A DNA stretch of 64,000 bases from Rhodococcus koreensis. Lineage in GTDB: Bacteria > Actinomycetota > Actinomycetes > Mycobacteriales > Mycobacteriaceae. The DNA lies in the NCBI RefSeq assembly GCF_900105905.1, contig NZ_FNSV01000002.1, positions 1 through 64,000 of the forward strand. Reading direction: 5' to 3'. This document shows, in pieces, positions 56,796-64,000 of the stretch. The position numbers and the translations under genes are program-made. Under the pieces are notes generated by a model, which had not been told where the DNA came from, ran no database searches, and saw only the letters and a program-made list of their open reading frames with translations. Within the stretch, counting starts at the first letter, position 1, and each line of letters opens with the position of its first letter.

Positions 56796-58016
56796 ATGAA
56801 GCGCTCACGTATCACGAGCCTCACCGCGAGCGCTCTGTGCGCCGCATTCGTCGCCTGTACCGCGGTCGCGAACGCCGGAGTCGCCGCCGCCCTGCCGATC
56901 TATCCCGCCTCCGACCCCGACCCCTTCTACGGGCAGCCGCAGGGTCTGGCGGAGGCCGCGGTCGGTGAGCCGCTCGCGGTCCGCCCGATGCCGCCGCTGC
57001 TGGCCTTTCCCGACACCGACGTCTGGCAGGTGAAGTACCGCACCACCAACTCGGAGGACCACCCGATCTCGTCGGTGACGACCGTGCTGGTACCCCGCAA
57101 CCGGCCGGTGAACGGGCCGTTGCTGTCGTATCAGCACATCATCAACGCGCTCGGGCCGCGGTGCGCGCCGTCGCGGACGCTGTACTCGAACGATCCTGAC
57201 CTCCAGATCAAGGAGGCACCGGCACTGAACCTCGCGCTGCAGCGCGGCTGGACCGTCGCGCTGCCCGACCACCTCGGCCCGAACAGTGCCTACGGCGCTG
57301 CCCGGCTCGGCGGAACCATCACGCTCGACGGCATCCGCGCGGTGCAGCGGGTACCGGAACTGGCGGTGGCCGAGAGCCCGGTCGCGCTGGCCGGGTACTC
57401 CGGCGGCGGCATGGCCTCGGCGTGGGCCGCGGCACTCGCACCGACCTACGCCCCGGAACTGAACATCGTCGGCGTCGCCGAGGGCGGTGTGCCCATGAAC
57501 ATCGGCAAGATGGCCAACGGTCTCGGCATGCAACCGCATCCGGCGTTCGGTCTCGCGATGGCGGCGGCGCTCGGACTCGAGCGGGAGTACCCGGACAAGC
57601 TTCCGATCAGCGAGCAGCTCAACGACCGCGGACTGGCGATGCGCGACGAGATGGTCAACGCCTGCACCAACGGCATTCTCGCGGCCGGCGCCGGCCGCAG
57701 CGCCACGGAGGTCGCCAAGACCACGGACCTGATGAGCAGTCCGCAGGCCTGGGAGGTGCTGAACGAGAACAGCGTCGAGCTGTACCCGGGAGTTCCGACC
57801 GCACCGATCTTCGAATGGCACAGCCCGACCGATGTGCTCATCCCGGTCGATTCGATCGAGGCGACCATCGCCCGGTACTGCGCCGCGGGCGCCAAGGTGC
57901 AGTCGGACCTGTTCCCGAGTCCCGATCACCTGACCACGGCCGTTCTGGGTCTGCCGACCGCCCTGGATTACCTGGACGCCCGCTTCCGCGGCGACCCGGC
58001 GCCGTCCAACTGCTGA
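56796..58016 (+). CDS. Secreted LIP-family lipase/esterase
   Basis: 406 aa alpha/beta hydrolase of the secretory lipase (LIP) family. A Sec signal peptide is visible: basic MKRSR, a hydrophobic stretch to about residue 25, and likely cleavage near 30-33 (GVAAA/LP). The nucleophile elbow is AGYSGGG with Ser202. The probable Asp346 is in HSPTDVLIP and His378 in PSPDHLT. Cys123, Cys290 and Cys362 may form extracellular disulfides. Length and motif spacing fit the family, so the protein looks intact. ATG at 56796 has an ideal AGGAGG ribosome site 5 bases upstream. It lies 118 bases after NRPS2, separated by a strong hairpin, so co-transcription is doubtful. Expected role: hydrolysis of triacylglycerols or other esters outside the cell. 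Whether it acts on the NRPS2 product is not known. Confidence 0.9.
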   Translation: MKRSRITSLTASALCAAFVACTAVANAGVAAALPIYPASDPDPFYGQPQGLAEAAVGEPLAVRPMPPLLAFPDTDVWQVKYRTTNSEDHPISSVTTVLVPRNRPVNGPLLSYQHIINALGPRCAPSRTLYSNDPDLQIKEAPALNLALQRGWTVALPDHLGPNSAYGAARLGGTITLDGIRAVQRVPELAVAESPVALAGYSGGGMASAWAAALAPTYAPELNIVGVAEGGVPMNIGKMANGLGMQPHPAFGLAMAAALGLEREYPDKLPISEQLNDRGLAMRDEMVNACTNGILAAGAGRSATEVAKTTDLMSSPQAWEVLNENSVELYPGVPTAPIFEWHSPTDVLIPVDSIEATIARYCAAGAKVQSDLFPSPDHLTTAVLGLPTALDYLDARFRGDPAPSNC

Positions 58017-58032
58017 CCCGGTAGGTGCCGAT

Positions 58033-58061
58033 CGGCGGCGGGCCACCCAGGCTCGTCGCCG
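58033..58061 (+). terminator. Weak hairpin after the lipase
   Basis: CGGCGGCG (58033-58040) pairs with CGTCGCCG (58054-58061) over 8 bases with one G-U pair and a 13-base loop. It starts 16 bases past the lipase stop. Confidence 0.35.
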
Positions 58062-58134
58062 GATTGTGTTCTGCCCGTGCGCAGTCCGAAATGTTGAGCG
58101 TTTGAGCAGATCTACCAGGGGGTATTCCGAAGCC

Positions 58135-58821
58135 ATGCACCCCAGCACACGCACCGCAGTCGTGACGGGATCTGATTCGCCGATGGGCCGCGCCGTCGCC
58201 CTGGCACTCGCGGGAGACGGTTTCGACGTGGGCCTCGCCTATGCCGCGGACCGGGAAAGCGCCGAAGCCACGGCCGCCGACGTCGAATCCAGATCGGTGC
58301 GCGCGGCCGTGCAGCGCATGGACCTGGCCGACCTGCCCGGCTCCGCTGCCGCCGTCGACGAGTTCGCCCGGGACCTGGGCGGAATCGGCGTCCTCGTCAG
58401 CTGCCCCGGCAGCACCGCGGTCGAGTGCATCCAGCGCGCCGTGCGGTACATGATCGCCGGTGGCGGGGGCGGACGGATCGTCAACGTCACCACCTCCGCG
58501 TCCGGTCTCGGCGGGCTGACGGGTCTGCTCGCCGCCGAACTGGCGCGGTACTCGATCACCGTCAATTCGGTGGTGGTGCCCGCGGTCGAACCGGACTTCG
58601 CGGCGCCCGGCCCCGACGATCGGGAAGTCGCCGACGTGGCGTCGTATCTGTGTGCGCCGGCCGGAATGTTCGTGACCGGTGCCGCGTACGTCGTCGACGG
58701 CACGAGGATCGCGATGATCCCGCACAGCCTGACCGAGGCCGGTGCGTTGCGTCCGCCCCGCCGGGCCGGCCGCATCCGGTCCTACACCGGCCGCTGGGCG
58801 CCCACCCGCTGGACGCGGTGA
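58135..58821 (+). CDS. Short-chain-dehydrogenase-like protein lacking the catalytic Tyr-Lys
   Basis: 228 aa with the SDR fold signature. It has an N-terminal nucleotide-binding start AVVTGSDSPMGRAVALAL (residues 8-25), a beta-strand GRIVNVTTSASG (113-124), ARYSITVNSV (138-147) and a C-terminal VTGAAYVVDG (180-189) as in FabG-type reductases. Two in-frame gaps are evident against the family. The NNAG loop and following helix are shortened (VLVSCPGSTA then directly RAVRYM). The YxxxK segment between the NVTTS strand and LAAELARYSITVN is missing, so ordinary reductase activity is unlikely. A basic tail of about 40 residues (RPPRRAGRIRSYTGRW) is extra. ATG at 58135 follows an AGGGGG site 12 bases upstream. 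Alternatives: a regulatory or NAD-sensing pseudoenzyme, or a decaying gene. Confidence 0.75.
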   Translation: MHPSTRTAVVTGSDSPMGRAVALALAGDGFDVGLAYAADRESAEATAADVESRSVRAAVQRMDLADLPGSAAAVDEFARDLGGIGVLVSCPGSTAVECIQRAVRYMIAGGGGGRIVNVTTSASGLGGLTGLLAAELARYSITVNSVVVPAVEPDFAAPGPDDREVADVASYLCAPAGMFVTGAAYVVDGTRIAMIPHSLTEAGALRPPRRAGRIRSYTGRWAPTRWTR

Positions 58822-58954
58822 TCCCGTCCGCGGGTCCATTCGAAACCCGCGGACGCGCAGCCGAAAACGCGGACGCGGAGCCGAAAGCGTCGTTGCCCCC
58901 GCACACCGGGAGTACCGTGTGCGCAGGGGGCTGCGAGTCGAGAGTGACGGTGTG

Positions 58955-61276
58955 ATGCCGGCGGCAGTGAAGGGCACAGTGGGAAACCTGCCCCACGAAC
59001 TGACGAGTTTCGTCGGCCGTCGCCGTGAGGTGACCGAGGCGCGACGCCTGCTGTCCGTGTCCCGTCTGGTGACTCTCGCCGGTATCGGGGGTGTGGGGAA
59101 GACCCGGCTCGCGTTGCGGGTGGCCGCCGACGCGAGCCGCGCGTTCGAGGACGGTGTGTGGCTGGTCGAGTTGGGAGAACTCGACGACGACACCACGCTC
59201 GTCGACGCCGTGTCGTCGGCGCTGCGACTGCGGGAGCAGCGCACCGGGAACCCGGAAGTACTGCTGACCGAGTACCTCGCCGACCGGCAACTGCTGCTGG
59301 TGCTCGACAACTGCGAGCACGTGGTCGCCGCGGCCGCGGCGCTGTCGGAGACGTTGCTACGGAGCTGTCCGGAACTGCGGATCCTCGCGACGACCCGCGA
59401 ACCCCTGGCGATCGGCGGGGAGGCGGTGCTCCGGGTGCCGCCGCTGACGGTGCCCGAACCCGAACGCACCTCCCTGCAGGGCCTGCCGCAATACGAGGCG
59501 GTGACGTTGTTCGTCGAACGGGCGGCCACCGCGGTGCCGGAGTTCGAACTCACCGAGGAGAACCATGTGGCGGTGGCCCGGATCTGCCGCCAGCTGGACG
59601 GGTTGCCGTTGGCGATCGAGCTGGCGGCGGTGCGGCTGCGGGTGATGTCGGCGGAGCAGATCCTGCAGCGCCTGACGGACCGCTACCGGTTGCTGACGGT
59701 GGGGTCGCGGGGCGCGCCGAGCCGCCAGCAGACCCTGCGCTTGTGCGTCGACTGGAGTCACGAACTGTGCACCGACGAGGAACGCGAACTGTGGGCGCGA
59801 CTGTCGGTGTTCGCGGGCGGCTTCGAACTGGACGCGGTGGAGGGAATCTGCGCCGGCGACCTGCCCGTCGAGAACGTCCTCGACGTGGTGGCGTCGTTGA
59901 TCGACAAGTCGATCCTGATCCGGGAGGAGGTCGGGCCTTCGGTGCGGTATCACCTGCTCGAGACGGTGCGCGACTACGGCCGGGAGAAACTGCAGGAGAC
60001 CGGCGAGCTCGTGTCGCTGCGGAGGCGGCACCGTGACTGGTACGAACAGTTGGTGGTGCGGTGCGAGGCCGAGTGGATCGGACCCCGGCAGGTGATGTGG
60101 ATCGGCCGGCTCGACGCGGAGAAGCTGAACGTACGGGCCGCCCTGCATTTCTGCCTGACCGAGCCGGGGGAGGCCGAACCGGGACTGCGGATCGCCGCCG
60201 CACTGTACCCGTACTGGCGTGCCCGGGGACTGCTCCGCGAGGGGCGCCGCTGGCTCGGGCAGCTGCTGGGGCGGCACCCGGGAGGAGGGAGCCGGGAACG
60301 GATCGAGGCGCTGTACGTCGACAGTGTGCTCGCGGGCATGCACGGCGACCGGGAGGCCGCGAAGGCGCTGGTCGACGAGGGGGCCGTTCTCGCCGAGCGG
60401 AACGGTGACACACTGCTCGGCGCCCTGGTGGTCCACGCCGCCGGGTGCTGCGCCATGTTCGCCGGCGACCTGCCGCGTGCGCGGGCGTGCTTCGAGGAGG
60501 CCCTGCCCGTGTTCCGCGACCGGGGCAGCCTGCTCCAACTGACGTGGGGACTGCTCGGGGTGGCACTGGTCAGCGGCATGCAGGGTGACGGGGCGGTGGC
60601 GAAGATGTGCGGATCCGAGATCTTCGCGCTCACCGAGGCCCACGGCGAATCCGTGTATCGCGGCTGGTCGCTGTGGGCTGCGGGAATGGCGGCGTGGCAG
60701 CGCGGGCACCTCGCCCTCGCCGACGACTACGTCAAGCAGGGACTGCGGCTGTCGCACCTGGTGGACGACCGGATCAGCGCGTGCGGGGCGCTCGAGGTGC
60801 TCGCGTGGGTGGCCGTCGGCTCCGGCCGGGCCCGGAACGCCGCCGAACTGATGGGTGCCGCGGAGGCCGTCGCACAGGCCGTCGGCAACCCGAGCACCGT
60901 CTACCCCAACCTGCTCGTCCATCATGCGGAATGTGAACAGCAGGCACGCGCCGTGATCGGGGACCGCGCGTTCGATGCGGCGTTCGACCACGGCATGCAC
61001 ACGTCCTTCGACGACGCGGTCGCACTTGCACTGGACGAGAGGCGACCCGACGCGACGGCGTCGTCGAACGGGACGACGCACCTGACCCGACGCGAATCGC
61101 AGGTGGCCGAACTGGTCGCCGACGGGCTGACCAACAAGGCGATCGCGGCGCGGCTGGTGATCTCCCAGCGCACGGCGCAGGGGCACGTCGAGCACATTCT
61201 CGCGAAACTGGGTTTCACCTCACGCACCCAGATCGCGGCGTGGATCGTCGAACACGCACAGGACCCGCACCCCTGA
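58955..61276 (+). CDS. LuxR-family transcriptional regulator with NTPase domain
   Basis: 773 aa. The N-terminus reads NLPHELTSFVGR (11-22), the usual opening of actinobacterial ATPase-LuxR regulators. Walker A GIGGVGKTR is at 43-51 and Walker B LLLVLDN at 113-119, followed by an AP/NB-ARC-like ATPase domain with GLPLAIELAA. The middle (about 410-690) is a helical repeat (TPR-like) sensor region. The C-terminus carries a LuxR HTH (LTRRESQVAELVADGLTNKA through SRTQIAAW). It is expected to bind DNA when ligand and ATP status change. ATG at 58955 is preferred; GTG at 58952 is an adjacent alternative. It is co-directional with the SDR gene, 133 bases apart. Its targets are unknown; it is the only dedicated DNA-binding regulator near the NRPS genes. 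Confidence 0.9.
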   Translation: MPAAVKGTVGNLPHELTSFVGRRREVTEARRLLSVSRLVTLAGIGGVGKTRLALRVAADASRAFEDGVWLVELGELDDDTTLVDAVSSALRLREQRTGNPEVLLTEYLADRQLLLVLDNCEHVVAAAAALSETLLRSCPELRILATTREPLAIGGEAVLRVPPLTVPEPERTSLQGLPQYEAVTLFVERAATAVPEFELTEENHVAVARICRQLDGLPLAIELAAVRLRVMSAEQILQRLTDRYRLLTVGSRGAPSRQQTLRLCVDWSHELCTDEERELWARLSVFAGGFELDAVEGICAGDLPVENVLDVVASLIDKSILIREEVGPSVRYHLLETVRDYGREKLQETGELVSLRRRHRDWYEQLVVRCEAEWIGPRQVMWIGRLDAEKLNVRAALHFCLTEPGEAEPGLRIAAALYPYWRARGLLREGRRWLGQLLGRHPGGGSRERIEALYVDSVLAGMHGDREAAKALVDEGAVLAERNGDTLLGALVVHAAGCCAMFAGDLPRARACFEEALPVFRDRGSLLQLTWGLLGVALVSGMQGDGAVAKMCGSEIFALTEAHGESVYRGWSLWAAGMAAWQRGHLALADDYVKQGLRLSHLVDDRISACGALEVLAWVAVGSGRARNAAELMGAAEAVAQAVGNPSTVYPNLLVHHAECEQQARAVIGDRAFDAAFDHGMHTSFDDAVALALDERRPDATASSNGTTHLTRRESQVAELVADGLTNKAIAARLVISQRTAQGHVEHILAKLGFTSRTQIAAWIVEHAQDPHP

Positions 61277-61395
61277 CCGGGCTCCCGCACGGGGCGAAAT
61301 AGGTATGTCCCCGGGTCGTTCAGCCGCTGTACTTCCGCGCTGCGGACGGGATGCTCATACACGTCCCCCACTCCGGCTCCAGACCGAGGCCCCCG

Positions 61396-61557
61396 ATGTC
61401 CACTGATCCCCGAATGCACCGAAAGCCCGACCCCCAACTTCCACTGCCCCCGCTTCTCCGTTGGGTGCACACCGTCGACCGGTGTCTTGTGTGGACCGGG
61501 GGAAAGCTAGTGGCACACGACGCGGTGGGGCAGGAACTCGCGGGGGTGGCGGCGTGA
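61396..61557 (+). CDS. Possible small protein, translationally coupled to the next gene
   Basis: 53 aa, starting MSTDPRMHRKP, with a Pro/Leu-rich middle and HTVDRCLVWTGGKLVAHDAV towards the end. I do not recognise it. Support: codons are mostly G/C-ending, and its TGA overlaps the GTG start of the following gene (GTGA, 61554-61557), as in coupled actinobacterial operons. Against: no homology known to me and no strong ribosome site. A further upstream ATG at 61351 would add 15 residues. Confidence 0.4.
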   Translation: MSTDPRMHRKPDPQLPLPPLLRWVHTVDRCLVWTGGKLVAHDAVGQELAGVAA

Positions 61558-61943
61558 CCACGGACGGTATGACCCGCTGGCAGGGAATCGCCCAGAAGTG
61601 CGAACTGATGATCCAGCGGTGCCTCAACTGCACGACCCTGCTCGCGCCGTTGATGGCCACGTGCTCCGCCTGTCAGGGTTCGAACCTCGAGCGGGTCCCG
61701 TCGTGCGGTGTCGGCTCGATCGTGTCCTCGAAGGTGGTCGACCGAGGGCACAGCGGCGGCGACCGTGGCCGCGCCCCCTGCACGATCGCGATCGTCGAAC
61801 TCGACGAAGGTCCGTGGGTGTACACCTGGATCGACGGCGACGTCCCTGCACCGTCCGACTGCCCGGTCCGGGTCGAGTTCCGTCCCGCGTCGACGGCCGA
61901 ACAGCTGCCGGTGTTCGCCGTCCGCTCCGGTGATCCGCGATGA
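61554..61943 (+). CDS. DUF35-type protein (zinc ribbon plus OB-fold)
   Basis: 129 aa. The zinc ribbon is QRCLNCTTLLAPLMATCSAC with Cys23, Cys26, Cys37 and Cys40. The OB-fold follows (about 50-125; GVGSIVSSKVVDRG, CTIAIVELDEGPWVYTWI). Family members bind acyl-CoA and partner thiolases, hydratases or acyl-CoA dehydrogenases in lipid and steroid degradation. No such partner is encoded here, which is unusual. The start is GTG 61554, overlapping the previous stop; an internal ATG at 61569 is a possible alternative. Its TGA overlaps the ATG of the next gene (ATGA at 61940). Possible role: an acyl-CoA-binding accessory protein; the specific pathway is unknown. Confidence 0.8.
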   Translation: MTTDGMTRWQGIAQKCELMIQRCLNCTTLLAPLMATCSACQGSNLERVPSCGVGSIVSSKVVDRGHSGGDRGRAPCTIAIVELDEGPWVYTWIDGDVPAPSDCPVRVEFRPASTAEQLPVFAVRSGDPR

Positions 61944-62269
61944 CCGCCGTGGCGACCGAGACCGACGGCGAACCGAAAGAAGCGTTCGGCACCGAATGGC
62001 TGCGCCTGGCGCTGCGCCGGTGCGAGTTGCTCGCACAGATGCACTCGGTGAGCTCCGATGCGCGCTGGATGATCAGTTTCGCGATCCAGTGGGCGCCGTT
62101 CGGCGGTGCGAGCGCGGCCGAACTGCTGGAAACATTCGGCGTCAACCGCCGCCGTTTCATGGAACTCGTGCTCGACGGACTCGCGCCGAAGGCCACCGAC
62201 ATCCAGAAGATCCGAGCGATGAAAGGTCAGCTGCGGACCTCCCTCGCGCAGGCGTGGGGCGTGCAGTAG
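61940..62269 (+). CDS. Hypothetical protein, DUF3263-like helical/HTH type
   Basis: 109 aa. The segment MISFAIQWAPFGGASAAELL through FGVNRRRFMELVLDGL (about 44-81) lines up without gaps with the actinobacterial DUF3263 pattern (FExxWW...GAKExAI...F..S..RY.Q.LN.L), an HTH-like fold. The family match is by memory and partial. The start ATG overlaps the DUF35 stop by 4 bases, so the two are coupled. It converges on the oxidase gene with only 10 bases between stops. Function unknown; DNA binding is possible. Confidence 0.65.
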   Translation: MTAVATETDGEPKEAFGTEWLRLALRRCELLAQMHSVSSDARWMISFAIQWAPFGGASAAELLETFGVNRRRFMELVLDGLAPKATDIQKIRAMKGQLRTSLAQAWGVQ

Positions 62270-62279
62270 GCCCGGCCGG

Positions 62280-64000
62280 TCACCCCGGCAGCAGATCGTC
62301 CAGGTGGATCGGCACCTTCCGCACCCGGACCCCGGTGGCGTGATGCACCGCGTTCGCCACCGCGGCCGCGGCCCCGACGATGCCGATCTCACCTGCCCCC
62401 TTCGACCCCATCGGGCCGGCGTGCGCGTCGACGTCGTCGAGGCACACCGCGTCCAGATACCTGATGTCGGCGTGAGTGCTGACGTGATAGGAGGCCAGGT
62501 CCTGCGTCACGACGTGGCCGAACCGGGGGTCGTTCACGCTGCTCTCGTGCAACGCCATCGACACCCCCATCGTCATGCCGCCGATGAGCTGCGACCGCAC
62601 GGTCCGGGCGTTCACGACCCGGCCGATCGCGAACACGCCGAGCATGCGTTCGACGCGGATCTCGCAGGAGTCACGGCGGACGTGCGCCTCCGCGAAATGG
62701 GCGCCGAACGAATGGAGCGCGAACTTCTCGGCGTCCGGATTGTCGAGGGTCCCCGCGCTGGCCTCCGCCCCCGGAACCGGGGTGCTGCCGTGCTCGTCCC
62801 GGAACGCGCGGGCCGCCGCGACGATCGCGCTGCCCCAGGACGTGGTTCCCGTGGAACCCCCGGCGACGGTCGCCGGCGGAAGGTTCGTGTCACCGATCTG
62901 CAGGACGACCGAGTCCAGGGGGCACCCCAGCGCGTCGGCGGCAATCTGGGTGAGCGCCGTCCACGCGCCGGTGCCGATGTCGACCGAGCCGATCTGCACG
63001 GTGTAGGTGCCGTCGGACTGGTACACGATCCGGGCCACCGATCCCGGCATGGTGTTCGCGGGGTACGTCGCGGACGCGACGCCCAATCCCACCTGCCACT
63101 CCGAGTCAGACCGTGACCGCGCCATCGCATCGCGCTCCGCCCACCCGAATCGTCGGGCGCCCTCCCGCAGGCAGTCGGTGAGGCGCCGCCCCGACCACGG
63201 GCGGCCCGTACTCGGGTCGGCGTCGGGCTCGTTGCGGATCCGCAGTTCGATCGGGTCGAGTCCGCAGGCCGCGGCCAGTTCGTCCATCGCCACCTCGGCC
63301 GCGAACATCCCCGGCGTCTCGCCGGGCGCACGCATCCAGGAGGGAGCGGGGACGTCGAGGGCCGCGAGACGGTGGGTGGTGTGCCGGTTCGGTGTGGAAT
63401 ACATCATCCGCGACGGGACCGCCGACTGTTCGGCGAACTCCTTGATCTTCGCGGACTGTTCGATCGCTTCGTGGGAGAGCGCGGTCAGCCGTCCGTCGGC
63501 GTCCGCGCCGAGCCGGATGTGCTGCACCGTCGCGGTGCGGTACGCGGAGAGGGCGAACATCTGCTGCCGGGTCAGCGCGAACTTCACCGGCCTGCCCGCC
63601 GCCCGCTGGGCCGCCAGCACCGCCAGCACGTTGTGCGCGTGCGGCAGTCCCTTGGACCCGAACCCGCCGCCGACGTACGGGGCGATCACCCGCACCTGCT
63701 CGACTTCGAGTCCGAACAGCGGTGCCAGGGTCTGCCGAACGGAATGGACGCCCTGCGTCGAATCGTGCAGCGTCAGAACCGGTCCGCTGCCACCCGGGGT
63801 CCACCGGGCGATGGTGGCGTGCGGTTCCATCGGATTGTTGTGTTCCATCGCGGTCGAGTACACCTGATCGACCGTGACCGCCGAGGCGGCGAGCGCGGCC
63901 TCCACGTCGCCGTCGTCGGTGTCGGTCGGGAACCCGGCGTTGACGTCGTCGGGCGCGTACAGATCGTCCCTGCCGGAACGGAAGTCGGTGTCGTGGGATG
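62280..64000 (-). CDS. Molybdopterin-binding (large) subunit of xanthine dehydrogenase/aldehyde oxidase family, 5'-truncated
   Basis: The last 572 residues of a molybdenum hydroxylase catalytic subunit; about 150-200 N-terminal residues lie beyond the right edge. Visible features include LYAPDDVNAGFPTDT and EHNNPMEPHATIARW near the start, the molybdopterin-contact motif GGGFGSKG, and near the C-terminus GPMGSKGAGEIG, whose Glu is the catalytic base of the family. It would hydroxylate a purine, aldehyde or N-heterocycle using water, with electrons passed to FAD and 2Fe-2S subunits presumably encoded upstream, outside the window. The frame is open through 64000. A GTG at 63905 is inside the family homology and is not the start. 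It looks unrelated to the NRPS genes. Confidence 0.93.
   Translation of the reverse strand, partial: SHDTDFRSGRDDLYAPDDVNAGFPTDTDDGDVEAALAASAVTVDQVYSTAMEHNNPMEPHATIARWTPGGSGPVLTLHDSTQGVHSVRQTLAPLFGLEVEQVRVIAPYVGGGFGSKGLPHAHNVLAVLAAQRAAGRPVKFALTRQQMFALSAYRTATVQHIRLGADADGRLTALSHEAIEQSAKIKEFAEQSAVPSRMMYSTPNRHTTHRLAALDVPAPSWMRAPGETPGMFAAEVAMDELAAACGLDPIELRIRNEPDADPSTGRPWSGRRLTDCLREGARRFGWAERDAMARSRSDSEWQVGLGVASATYPANTMPGSVARIVYQSDGTYTVQIGSVDIGTGAWTALTQIAADALGCPLDSVVLQIGDTNLPPATVAGGSTGTTSWGSAIVAAARAFRDEHGSTPVPGAEASAGTLDNPDAEKFALHSFGAHFAEAHVRRDSCEIRVERMLGVFAIGRVVNARTVRSQLIGGMTMGVSMALHESSVNDPRFGHVVTQDLASYHVSTHADIRYLDAVCLDDVDAHAGPMGSKGAGEIGIVGAAAAVANAVHHATGVRVRKVPIHLDDLLPG

Noticed and set aside
58066-58134. 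GTG start for the SDR-like gene at 58066
   Set aside because: The added 23 residues are not SDR-like and overlap the hairpin region after the lipase; ATG 58135 leads directly into the nucleotide-binding strand.
58742-58954. N-terminal extension of the LuxR regulator from 58742
   Set aside because: Overlaps the SDR C-terminus and is Arg/Pro/Gly-rich; family proteins start shortly before NLPxxLTSFVGR.

Overview
The window reads as a very GC-rich mycolata-type actinomycete chromosome, most likely Rhodococcus. The evidence is an RbpA almost identical to the mycobacterial/rhodococcal protein, an actinobacterial LuxR-type ATPase regulator, C-ending codons, and two giant NRPS genes of a kind known from large Rhodococcus genomes. 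The genus is an inference; no rRNA gene is present.

Layout. (1) Bases 1-28265 (+): the 3' part of a giant NRPS gene (NRPS1). It shows a truncated module 1, eight complete C-A-T modules and a terminal thioesterase, with no epimerisation domain. Ser is predicted at modules 2 and 9. Modules 1, 5 and 7 share one unassigned pocket and modules 3 and 4 share another. (2) 28266-29893: a short non-NRPS island. It has a strong sigA-like promoter leading into a structured, apparently non-coding stretch, then rbpA on the minus strand with an ECF-type (SigR/SigH-like) promoter, and a divergent small zinc-ribbon gene. (3) 29894-56677 (+): a second, complete giant NRPS (NRPS2, 8927 aa). It has a starter C domain, an extra C-lobe without its catalytic half, seven modules, E domains in modules 3 and 5, and a TE. 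The predicted product is acyl-X1-Ser-D-X3-X4-D-Thr-X6-X7, an amphiphilic lipoheptapeptide that is probably cyclised. (4) 56796-64000: a secreted LIP-family lipase, a short-chain-dehydrogenase-like protein lacking its catalytic Tyr/Lys, a LuxR-family ATPase regulator, a tightly overlapping trio of small genes (a 53-aa ORF, a DUF35 Zn-ribbon/OB protein and a DUF3263-like protein), and on the minus strand the 3' part of a molybdenum hydroxylase large subunit that runs off the window.

How the parts relate. NRPS1 ends in its own TE and NRPS2 begins with its own starter C, so they look like two separate assembly lines lying side by side, not one line of 16 modules. No MbtH-like protein, phosphopantetheinyl transferase, fatty acyl-AMP ligase, exporter or tailoring enzyme is visible, so those functions must be encoded elsewhere. 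NRPS1 carries long, nearly identical A-domain patches (modules 1/5, 3/4, 2/9) whose codon use differs from the surrounding C domains, a sign of A-core duplication or gene conversion. The first ~60 bases read as a C-domain tail in a different frame from the rest, so a frameshift or assembly error lies at the left edge.
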